DNA from: Palaemon carinicauda
Taxonomy: Eukaryota; Arthropoda; Malacostraca; Decapoda; Palaemonidae
Length of the DNA stretch: 64,000 nucleotides
Assembly: GCF_036898095.1 (NCBI RefSeq)
Contig: NC_090729.1
Span: forward strand, 74,298,081-74,362,080
Direction: 5' to 3'
Shown here: positions 55,263-64,000 of the stretch, piece after piece
Layout: each line of letters begins with the position of its first letter
Position numbering within the stretch: position 1 is the stretch's first letter
The notes under the pieces: model-generated
The model's database searches: none
What the model saw: only the letters and a program-made list of their open reading frames with translations
Told to the model about the DNA's origin: nothing
Made by a program: the position numbers and the translations under genes

Positions 55263-57270
55263 GCATAGTGATCGGAGGTTTCCGCTCCTATGCTCTCTTG
55301 ACGGCCATTATTGTTTTGTCTTTTAACTTTCCTTTTCTTATACTGGATATATTTAAACATTACTGATGTTTATATATATTTTTGTGTATAGAAAATGTAA
55401 GTTTCCTTTGCTTTCGGTGTTGTGCGGTGTGTATTGTGTACGTCTGCTAGAGTTCGCCGGCTTAGGCCACCGCGATCTTTCCGTGATCACGGCCTTGCAC
55501 TTCTAGGCCACCATGGTTGCCTTTCGCGGAGTCCGGCCCTTCTCTTGAGGTCGTTCACTTCTTACTCCGTACTACGCCTATGATAGCTTCTCAGTCCGAG
55601 TTGCTGTTTCGTTTATTTGTCTCAATTATTTTTATGAACTAATTGAGTTTTAACTTTTCAGTTCAGGGCTCACGTCCCTTTGGGGGTCGGTGATCCTTGG
55701 AACATTCAAAGTCAGTTGCATAATTATAATGTTATAATTCTGTTTGTTAACTTCGTTCCCCCTCCCCTCACCTGGGCATGCCGGGTGGGGGAGGGGGAGC
55801 GCATACCTTCTTTCGTTCTTATATTTTTTCCTCGGGGTTTCTCTTCGGAGTTTCACCTGGGGGAATTTCTGTTAAATAATTATTTTGTTTTATTTTCCAG
55901 TTTGCGATGCTGTTTCTTCGTGCCTATTGTGTGCCTTCGAAGCAGAGCTGTCCTGTTATCCTGGGGAGTCGGCTTCTCCGCCGTCTCAAGGCGTTCGTCA
56001 GGGGCGTTTCCTTCTCTTAGAAGTTCCCCTTTGACTACTGCCAGCTCTTCATTGCATCCTAGAATGATAAGGAGGTTCGCCTCCAGGGTAGTTAATTAAC
56101 TTCCCTTTTTACTTCCTTGGTCTTTAGGCGGTTATGCTCTTGGGGCTGAGCGGCCGCCCTTGTGACTCGCTCAAGGGGCTGAGCGGTTGCAAGGCTAGAC
56201 CATGGTACTAGCGACTATGCTCTTGGGGCTGAGCGGTCGTTTCTGTGGCTATGCTCAAGGGGCTGAGCAGCTGCAGTTTCAGTCTGGCCCTCTCTCGTTC
56301 GCGAGGGGGGCCTCACTAAGGGCTCCTCTTCGGAGGATTGCTCCTTTTGTCTCTTCTACGAAGTGTCCCTCCCGTTCACGTGAGAGGACACTCACAGAGA
56401 CTCCTCTTCAGAGGATTGTTCTTGTTACGTCTGCTGATCTCAGGGCCTTTCGGGGCTCCATCGACAGTCTCTTCTACGAAGTTCTCACCTCTCTCGTTCG
56501 CGAGAGAGGCCACTCATAGAGACTCCTCTTCGGAGGATTGTTCCTGTTTACAACAGCTTGCTGTTTAGTCACTAACACTTTCGGTGTTTAGTGACAGGGA
56601 AACTTTGGTTTCCTTTTTTCGCTAACCCTTCGGGGTCTCGGAGCTTAGTTACGCAGTTCCCTCGGGCTCTCGTAACTTTAGTCACTTCTACTCTTCGGTG
56701 ATTAGTGATGGAGAAACTTCGGTTTCTCGTTGCATTGACCCTTCGGGGTCTTGCAACTACTCCTCAGTGTACCTGTTGCCTGCTGTATCCGTTCCTGATT
56801 GCAGACGCGCCTTGGGCGCCCACACCCCCGTTATCTAACGGGCTCCTCCCTTTGGGGCAGGAGAGACTTTCTCACACCTTGAGTAAGTCCCTTAAGTGCC
56901 AGGTATCACCTGCGCGCCAACGTTCCCTTATGCGCTTGCGCTCGACTACTGTTCCTGCTGTTCCTGAGTCTGCCCTCAGAGACACCCTGTTCCAGTATTC
57001 AGTTAGGCTGCTACCAACGTTCCCTGCGCATTTTGCGCACATCGTTGGGGTTCCTGAGTTAGCGCACTGGCGCTCACCAGCGTTTCAGCCTAGGGTGTCT
57101 CTAAGTCTCTTCTACGAAGGACACCTCTCCCGTTCGCAGGAAAGGTACCTCACAGAGACCGCTCCTCGGAGTATTTAGCAGTCCCTCAGTTGATCGTCGG
57201 CTCTGAAGTAGACCTCCGGGTCCTCTTCAGGGGATGCCTTCCCTTTTAGGGACATATCCCAGTTTCTGAT
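55263..57270 (+). other. Copy F leader and gag-like low-complexity region
   Basis: No frame of more than about 150 codons carries a recognisable domain. 56140-56290 has repeated TGCTCTTGGGGCTGAGCGG units and 56290-56540 repeated CTCCTCTTCGGAGGATTG and CTCTTCTACGAAG units, each containing a short palindrome. 56560-56770 has TCGGTG/TCGGGGTCT echoes. This may correspond to the Ser/Pro-rich N-terminal gag of B1, but I cannot show it. Confidence 0.45.
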
Positions 57271-57284
57271 CTACGAGTTAGCCG

Positions 57285-58690
57285 ACGATCTTCTGATGCG
57301 CTCTGACGCATAAGCGTTGATGATCGCCCGTGCGCGGGATGGTTTCCCGCGCGTGATCTCGCGATCGTCGACGGTTAGCCGACGATCTTCTGCTCGTGCT
57401 AACGCGTAAGCGTTGATAATCGCCCGCGCGTGGGATGGTTTCCCGCGCGTGATCGTTGACGCGCCTGCGTGCGGGATTATTTCCCGCCCGCGACCTCGCG
57501 GTCGTCGATGGTTTAGCCGACGATCTTCTGTTCGCGCTAACGCGTAAGCGTTGATGATCGCACGCGTGCGGGATAGTTTCCCGCGCATGATCTCGCGATC
57601 GTCGAAGAACGCGCGATCGTTAGCTGACGAACTTCTGTTCGCGCTAACGCGTAAGCGTTGATGATCGCCCGCGCGTGGGATGGTTTCCTGCGCGCTATCT
57701 CGCGATCGTCGAGGAACGCGCGATCGTCGACGATCTTCTATTCGCGCTAACGCATAAGCGTTGATGATCGCCCGTGCGCGGGATGGTTTCCTGCGCGCGA
57801 TCTCGCGATCATCGAGGGTCGTTAGCCGACTATCTTCTGTTCGCACTAATGCGTAAGCGTTGATGATCGCCCACGCGCCAGTTAGTTTCCCGCGCGCGAC
57901 ATTCAGGCCCTTTCGCTCGCGATCGTCATCCCGACAACGGCCGTTGATGATCGCGTGCGGTTTTCCGCACGCGATCATCAACGGCAGTTAGCCGGCGATC
58001 TTCGGATCCGGCGCTAAGCGGAAGCGCCGACGATCTTCTTAGTACGCTTAGGCTCCTATGATCGTTCTGTGCGCGGGAACCATCCCGCGCACGACAACGA
58101 GGCCATCCGCGTGCGGTTCTCCGCACGCGATCGCCTACGGCCGTTCGCCGCCGATCTTCGGATTTGGCGCTAGGCGCGCGAGCGCCGACGATCTCCACAG
58201 TACGCGTGAGCGCCGAAGATCGTTCCGTTCGTGGGATAGTTTCCCGCGTGCGACCATTGAGGCTCACGCAATCATCGCATGGATCGTCCGAGCGCGGTTT
58301 TTCCCGCTCGCGATCGTCGTAGATCGTCGCTTACGCGGGAGCGTTGGAGATCGTCCGGGCTCGCGCGAATCGCCGACGATCCCCTTAAATAGTTGAAGAT
58401 CTGTTGCATGCGGGCACTATGGGTCCCCGTCCACTGTCTCCTAAGGTTTTTCTCGCGCTAGCGCCGACGATCTTCGTGCTCGCGTAAGCACCGAAGATTG
58501 TCGACCGAAGATCGTCGGCGTTTCTTCTGCGTTATTCTTCCGCTCGTGGGATGGTTCCCCACATGCAATCGCCGTCGGCGCTAGCACCGGTGATCTTTTT
58601 TCGCCGAGATCGTTCACGCGTTGGATGATTTCCCTCGCCCACGATCTTTCACGCGCAAGCGCCAGCGATTTTCATACGCGTGGAGACGCG
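57285..58690 (+). repeat. GC-rich tandem array in F (decayed gag repeats)
   Basis: Imperfect units of roughly 100-120 bp contain GCTAACGCGTAAGCGTTGAT, GATCGCCCGCGCG and GGGATGGTTTCCCGCGCG. They are clear from 57285 to 57900 and increasingly diverged to 58690. Each unit holds several short palindromes. The array lies where B1 and B2 have their gag repeats, and is rich in CGATCG. The long minus-strand frame across it is a by-product of the repeat. Confidence 0.75.
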
Positions 58691-58735
58691 GGGATCGTTC
58701 ACGCGGTCGGGTTTCGAGGCCTCCGTAGTCGCCTC

Positions 58736-60100
58736 CTTCCCTCCTCGACTCTGTACAGGGTTGTCAAACAGTCTCTGTCCAGCATAGCGACAGCAGACTC
58801 GGTCTGCTTTGCTGTGAGACCACAAGTCTGCATGGGTACACTGGTCCGGTAGGTCTCGTACTTCCGGTCCTGGTTCACCCATCTTCGAGGAAGTACTTTG
58901 GAGTCCGCCTGGTTGCGGGTATACCAGTTCAAGGGCTGTGCTTCGGCCTCTCCACGGCACCTCAACAGTTCTCCGATATTTCCTCTCGGATCTCTTCACG
59001 GGCTCTCAGCATAGGCATCCAGCCATTCCGTTCCTGGGTGGCTGGCCGATCCTGGCAGTCTCGAAGGCTTCCCTTCTTCGTCATTGGGACAAGCTCCTCG
59101 GACTTTTCCAAATTCTAAAGATCATGGTGGTCCTCGAGGAGTCCTCCCCGCAGCCCTCTCAGAGTCTGGTATACCGAGCCTGCTCTTAGGCGCCTATCTC
59201 CCGTAGCCTTCCCTTCAGACGTCAGGGTACCAAGCCAGAGGAAGGTCGCGAGACCTTTCCTCACACGAGAAGACCCTCCAACCCAAGGTTGTTTCGTCTC
59301 CCCTCCCTGGCTCGTCTGGTTTCCACAGTCGCCCCAGGTTGAGTTCTCTTCAGTGGCGACTCAGGGCGCGGGGGAGTTGGGGGCGCGTCTCCCCAGACGC
59401 CGAGGCCCCTAGGGGACAACCGGTACAGACGAACCCATAGGGGTGGGAAGCTGACGAGGGCCTACAAGAGGGAGTGGTCCTTCTCGTCCTCCCCCTGACT
59501 TGATGCTGTTTTCGGATGCGTCAAAGGAATGGGGGGGGGGGGGTCCCACGTTCTGTTACACGGGTCCTCAGGCCGGGGGTCGGAACCAGGAAGAACCTTC
59601 TCTAGTCCTATTAGAGACGGAAACTGTGTTTCTGGCTCTTCAGTAGCTCCACCTAGCCTGGAGGACTACTCTGTGGTTATGAGGATCAACAACACCACAG
59701 TGATGGTTTTCTGGCTCAGACAAGGAGGTATTTTTCAGTACAACCATCCCATCCTGCGGTGGAGATACCGGGATGGTCCGAGTCCCCCTCGGTCTCCTTG
59801 GCAGCTCGCTTGATTCCAGGCAAAGGAATGGGCTCGCCGACCATCTGAGCAGTGTGTCACGAACACCACATTCCGAGTGGTCTTTGGATCCTCAAGTAGC
59901 CTACAAGTCCTGCCTCGGTGGGGCTCCCTCGGTGGACCGGTTTGCTACAGCACTGAGCTGCAAGCTCCCGCTGTACTGCTCCCCGGTCACGGATCCCAAG
60001 GCCCTCTGGTAGGAGGCCTTCCAGCAACGGTGGGACACCATCGATGTGTTGCCTCCGTAGCTTACTCCTCTTCCCGCCGGGGGTCTATCCAGCACCTCCT
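58736..60100 (+). pseudogene. pol: Copy F pol remnant (RT, RNase H, MT)
   Basis: RT similarity to B2 starts abruptly at about 58745 (equivalent to 51215 in B2), so the gag C-terminus and RT N-terminus are missing. Pieces include the region before YLDD at 58930-59060 with frameshifts, an FSDASKEWG segment near 59510, INNTTVMVF near 59690, and VDRFATALSCKLP with YCSPVTDPKALW at 59930-60012. Multiple frameshifts and stops make it non-functional. Confidence 0.8.
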
Positions 60101-61110
60101 CAAAGAGAGAGGATTTTCGCAACAAGTGGCGAAAAGGAGGCCTGGACACCTGCGCAAGTCTTCCGCAAGTAATCTCCCAGGCGATTAGGCGAGTTTCTGT
60201 AACCGGTGTCGGGGAGAGGGCATCCCTCCACATGTTGCCGCTTCCAGCATAGCGGAGCCCCTAGTGGGATTGCGGGTTAAGTGTGCCTTTCAGTTTCGAC
60301 TGTGAAAGGCTATCCCCCAGCCTTAAGGCTTGCCTCCTGGCTCTAGGGACGAACATTTCTCCCCCGCTGGAACTCTTCCTTCGCATGCGAAGCCTTGTCC
60401 TCTCCTGCCCTCAGTCGAAGGTGAGACCTCTTCCTTGGAACGTGGTTCGAGTCCTCGAGTCTCTAAAGAGACCCCCCCTGACGAACCACTACGAGTCCCC
60501 AGACCACCACCTTTCTGGGTAGACAGTGTTCCTGCTAGCCTGTCTTCAGCCAAGCGAGTCACATGGTCTATCTTACGACTTCGCCCATTCAGGGGGTTAG
60601 GGGCAGACAACATCAGGTTCGTCCCTGAGGTTTGTTGCCGAGACTCATAATCTGAGAGTGCCGGACCCGCTTCGACTCCTTCCAGGGCTCGGGTCTCCGT
60701 CCTGTAGCAGATGACTCAGACCATCTCCTACCTTGCCGGTAGGGAGTCCGACCTGATGTCTTCAGAGAACAGCTGCAGGTCGTCTCCAGGTCCAAGTCTA
60801 GTTCGTGGATCCTGGGTAACGAGGAGAAGGGTCTCCAGGAGTACCATCTCGGCCTGGATTCGCAGGGTGCTACACCCTGCCTTGAATCCTGACCCTTCTC
60901 CGTCGCATCCCCCTAGAACCTATGATGTCAGGGACTTGGATACGACCCTACCCTTCATGGAGCATCTTCAGTGACTCAGGTCCTGTAAGCGGGGATGTTG
61001 AAGCCTCAGACCTTCTTCTCCCCCCCCCCCCCTTACCTGCAAGACATGACCCACAGGAGGCTCAATACGTTTCTATCGGCCCTGTGGTGGCTTCACAACA
61101 GCTGGTCTGA
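60070..61110 (+). pseudogene. Copy F tyrosine recombinase remnant
   Basis: Matches B2 YR in several frames: LKERGFSQQVAKR near 60100, PWNVVRVLESLKRPP near 60440, STISAWIRRVLHPALNPDP near 60840, then YDVRDLDTT (equivalent to HDVRGIATS, with the His changed to Tyr) near 60925 and the family ending IGPVVASQQLV at 61110. Insertions, deletions and stops abound. Confidence 0.82.
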
Positions 61111-61885
61111 ACCTCAGGCTCCTTGATGGACAAGTGGCAGAAGGTTGAGGCCATTGTTACCTGGTGTTAGTCTGCATGAATGAAAAGATCTGTCTGGCCC
61201 TTATTCTTTTCTTCTTCCTCTCCTCCCACAGAGAAAGCAGCATCCTGGGTTCTCTGCACAGCTGACCTCAAACCACTGCAGGTAAACCATGCTTCCTTGT
61301 GTTCCTAGTATTATGTGTAATACTGTCATGTCCCCATATCCTGACGAGGTGGTATTGGGAGAGTCCTAGCCTGGATTTCCTTCTGAGGGACTCCAGGGCA
61401 ACTGCCTGGGACAAGTCACTTTTCACCTTCGCACACACCTTATGTAGGCTGCGGCAGTTTCACAACCGCCAGCGAGGAGCAGGGATTCCCTATTGTCCGA
61501 GTACTTGACCACTCGAATATGGAATCCCCGGGCAAGCCAAAAGCCAGTATGGCCGGGACTTACCACCCTTCCTAAGGGTTAAGTCACCCCATGTAAATAG
61601 TATTTTTCCTAACGATACAAACCTAGCTATTTACAGTTATGTGCCCGCCAGCCCTGTCCCCCAAGATAAGTCCTACCTCTAAGTAAAGTGGAGTATTCTC
61701 CGGTGTGTGTGAGGGGGAGGGGTAGCTAGCTACCCCTCCCTACCCCCCCGCTAGCTAGCGGTGGGGTAGGAAACCCTCTTTAAAACTTTATGGCTCGTCA
61801 TCGGCTGTCGCCAAAGTAATTACCCCATGTAAATAGTTAGGTTTGTATCGTTAGGAAAAATACAAATTATCTACGAATTTGTCAT
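61111..61885 (+). repeat. Copy F 3' non-coding region, damaged ICR and right ITR
   Basis: 61111-61587 is diverged from the B1/B2 3' region. At about 61600 CATGTAAATAG is joined directly to TATTTTTCCTAACG, deleting the ICR junction and both innermost end complements. 61640-61885 is the right ITR. Confidence 0.75.
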
Positions 61886-61911
61886 ATTTTTTTGTTTATT
61901 ACATTTAAAAC

Positions 61912-61960
<49 letters not shown>

Positions 61961-63082
61961 GGCTACTTTTCACTACCTCTCATTCCTTACCTCTATCTCA
62001 CTAACAAATGAAATCTTTGTTGCTTCACAAAGTTTCATTTATATTGAAAATCAATCATGATTCAATTTTCCTTACTTTCTCCAATCTCGCACTGTCACAT
62101 CGAACGTTATACCGGTAACTTTATTGTTCGACAACTTTAAAAATTGGCCTAGTACTTGCTTCTTCTCTTACTTTTTTTTTTTTTAGATGGTTTCATAATT
62201 GAGGGGGGTACAAGTTGACTTATAACTAAAGTTAGGAAAAGTATTTTGGATATGGAATGGAGAATCATCTTTAGTAACAGTTTAGAATTATCATAAATTA
62301 TCATTCGGTCATTAGCGGCAGTTTGTTATTGTTGATTAAACGCCAAAAAAAAAAAAGAAAAAAAATTGTTTTCCTTCTTTGCTACGTATGTAGAATTTTA
62401 TATAGATACGGTAAATAATATTTGTAATAACATATTTATTAAAAACTTTTAATATCATTATTTATCACTTTCATCATGCGCGTTTAATGCCTTCGTTTGT
62501 TTATTACGATCGAAGATGGAGCGTACAGTAAACGAATGGAAGGTTTCCGTTTCAGGCGGCATCATAAAGAAAAACATTATATAAATGGCATTCATTTCAT
62601 TTATTTGTAAGTCCTAAGAAGAATTAAGTAAAACATTTGTAATAACAAAATCAACATATAATCAATACTTGGTAAGATTGCTGTCGATGCAAAAACTAAC
62701 CTATACTGTACACTGATGATGCAAAAACTAACCTATACACTGATGTGTAAATGCGTCTGTTTCTTCATTATGATCAAAGATAAACGTAAACAAAACATTG
62801 GTTGTCATTTTTTATCGTGCTTTTTGGCGTGTTTAGGAAACGCATGATATAAAATCGCCTTTAATATTTGTGCCTGTTTTAGTTTAGGGTACTGTAGTAC
62901 ATGCATTAAGTGTTCAATACATTTAAGGGTAGTTTGTTAACAGTACTACGTAGAGGGAAGGTTTTAAAAGTCTGAATATACATGTTAAATAAATACGTAA
63001 ATATGGTGTCCCTACTTCGCGGATTTTCAGCTATCGCGGCCGGGTTTGGAACATATCTACCGCGATAAACGAGGGTTCACTG
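61886..63082. other. P2 internal sequence and right terminal repeat
   Basis: AT-rich non-coding sequence with a CT run (61914-61957) and a short direct repeat (GATGCAAAAACTAACCTATAC at 62687 and 62718). The right end carries TTCGCGGATTTTCAGCTATCG and the inverted terminal repeat. No gene is seen. Confidence 0.6.
61914..61957. repeat. (CT)n microsatellite
   Basis: A pure CT run of about 44 bp inside P2. Confidence 0.95.
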
Positions 63083-63323
63083 TATATGTAATTAAACTCC
63101 CTCCCTTCCGCCCCTCTAGAGACCCTACGGGCAGAGAAGACCTGAGGATTTGAGGAATGGTTACAGTATCCTGGCGAGTGGTGGCGCTAGTTGTACAACC
63201 AGCTACCCATTCTTCGATCGCCGCTAGTTTTGAATTTTCTGTCGGACGTCAGAGACGTTAGCTATATATATATATCAACCGGGTAAGTATGTTCAAAAAT
63301 TTATTTTAATATGAAAATATCAT
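63083..63323 (+). repeat. Copy E ICR end and right inverted terminal repeat
   Basis: Starts right after P2 with TATATGTAATTAAACTCCC and contains GGCGCTAG, TTCTTCGATCGCCGC and the TCGGACGTCAGAGACGTTAGC block, inverted at 20225-20385. It ends GAAAATATCATTT. This closes element E. Confidence 0.88.
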
Positions 63324-63367
63324 TTGTTCCATAACTCAAATACAAACCACACTATTTAATATGGGTA
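63322..63367 (+). mobile_element. DIRS B-family copy H, left end only
   Basis: GTTCCATAACTCAAATACAA and CCACACTATTTA match the B-family left end, beginning after the ATTT that is the last base group of E (63322-63325). After about 42 bp it is cut by P3 at TA (63366-63367). The remainder lies outside the window. Confidence 0.75.
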
Positions 63368-63860
63368 CATTGAGCCCTCGCTACTTCGCGGTTCGACCAT
63401 CGGGGGGGATTCACCACTTCGCGGATTTTTTTCATAACCCATATATATAAACATATCGCGGATTTTCCGGAAATTTCGAAAATACCGCGATATATGAAGA
63501 CCCCAAATACAATATTTCGTTAACTGTAATTCCATTAATACTGTAATTAGTAATATCTGCTCTTACTGATGGTTCATTGCATTACATATGACATATAATT
63601 CAGTACAGAAAGAAATAAAACACGAAAAGAGAATGTGATCATACGATAATTCAGTATACAGTACGTAGTAAAATTAAATCGAACATGAAACGCAAATCAG
63701 ATGCAGTCATACCGTATTAGAATGGTGTAAGGCTGCTGATGGCTACTACTGTACTATAAATGTAATGGATGTGCATCTTTTCCATGAACCTTTTGTATGT
63801 ATATGTACGTAGTACTGCATCGAATAATATTCTTTGTTGCAAAAATCACATTTCGAATAA

Positions 63861-63913
<53 letters not shown>

Positions 63914-63946
63914 ACACACATAGAATGAGAAATGAAACAAAAACAG

Positions 63947-63988
<42 letters not shown>

Positions 63989-64000
63989 GAAAGAGAGAGA
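63368..64000. mobile_element. P2-family Tigger-like element P3, left part
   Basis: Begins CATTGAGCCCTCGCTACTTC after TA, matching the P2 left end, and has the same TTCGCGG subterminal motifs and a CCGCGATATAT echo. It runs out of the window. It contains GA runs at 63867-63910 and 63951-64000. No coding sequence is seen. Confidence 0.75.
63867..64000. repeat. (GA)n microsatellites at window end
   Basis: Two GA runs (63867-63910 and 63951-64000) separated by about 40 bp of unique sequence. Confidence 0.95.

Larger units (their letters stand above)
55067..61885 (+). mobile_element. DIRS-type copy F, B-family relative, strongly decayed
   Basis: Begins GTTCCGTAACTGAATACAAA after ATTT (55063-55066) and ends CTACGAATTTGTC. 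Terminal inverted repeats share the GTAGCTAGTTACCCC and ACCGGAGAATACTCCAC blocks (55190-55255 against 61690-61790). The ICR near 61588-61640 has lost its junction. Gag is replaced by repeat-rich degenerate sequence, and the pol and YR remnants are broken in many places. It is a diverged member of the B lineage. Confidence 0.85.
54672..63082. mobile_element. Tigger-like, non-coding DNA transposon P2, carrying DIRS copy F
   Basis: The left end CAGTGAGCCCTCGCTACTTC and inverted right end GATAAACGAGGGTTCACTG, with TA on both sides (54670-54671 and 63083-63084), mark a pogo/Tigger-type element. Subterminal TTCGCGG motifs recur at both ends. Its own DNA is 54672-55066 and 61886-63082; I see no transposase in it, so it is non-autonomous or decayed. 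The rest is DIRS copy F. It is inserted in the ICR right half of E: E reads CCCGGTGGATA before and TATATGTAATTAAAC after. Confidence 0.85.

Noticed and set aside
55680..57178. Candidate host genes of 76-157 codons in the 5' part of copy F
   Set aside because: They are short, low-complexity frames in repeat-rich DNA bracketed by F's ends, with no sign of splicing or domains.
57271..58396. 236-codon minus-strand frame and a 112-codon plus-strand frame over the F array
   Set aside because: Both follow from the periodic GC-rich repeat; neither shows a domain and the array is in a decayed element.
57285..58690. Possible CRISPR-like array
   Set aside because: Units vary continuously, there are no conserved repeats with unique spacers, and the locus is the repeat region of a retrotransposon in an animal genome.

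Overview
The window is a densely nested block of transposable elements from an animal genome, most likely a decapod crustacean. That assignment is an inference from abundant DIRS1-like retrotransposons, long GA/CT microsatellites and Tigger-like DNA transposons. I see no host gene, tRNA, rRNA or CRISPR array. Almost every coding region belongs to one of ten DIRS-type retrotransposon copies, all on the + strand. Full copies carry gag, then pol (reverse transcriptase, RNase H and a Dam-like methyltransferase region) in the +1 frame, then a tyrosine recombinase (YR) that returns to the gag frame and overlaps pol. They have inverted terminal repeats (ITRs) and an internal complementary region (ICR) made of the complements of the two element ends.

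Layout. Copy A (1-6243, 5' end outside the window) sits inside the 5' leader of copy C. C runs 6244-11792 and resumes at 19879-20144; its ICR is split by copy B1 (11793-19878). After about 65 bp of unassigned sequence, copy E begins at 20211 and ends at 63323. E is only about 6.4 kb of sequence spread over 43 kb. It is interrupted by D1 (20677-27173, in the leader), by the Tigger-like transposon P1 (32774-46883, in the ICR), by B2 (46924-54629, in the ICR) and by a second Tigger-like element P2 (54672-63082). P1 holds DIRS copy G (32908-44968), which itself holds D2 (38849-44332). P2 holds the decayed copy F (55067-61885). D1 carries a 160-bp hAT-like MITE. A fourth B-family copy (H) starts exactly at the right end of E and is cut by another P2-family element (P3) that runs off the window.

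Condition. B2 is the best preserved: its gag has one nonsense codon, and pol and YR are open. A has single nonsense codons in gag and pol and an intact YR. G has a frameshift and a few stops. C, D1, D2, E and F are decayed and all have lost the gag C-terminus/RT N-terminus junction. D1 and D2 share the same RT deletion and the same YR lesions, so they look like a non-autonomous family moved in trans.

Most notable observations: gag and YR share one reading frame separated by a single stop in three diverged families; B-family copies insert at the termini or ICR of other DIRS elements; gag carries a conserved seven-cysteine N-terminal signature; and the Tigger-like element P1 contains a roughly 1-kb foldback hairpin.
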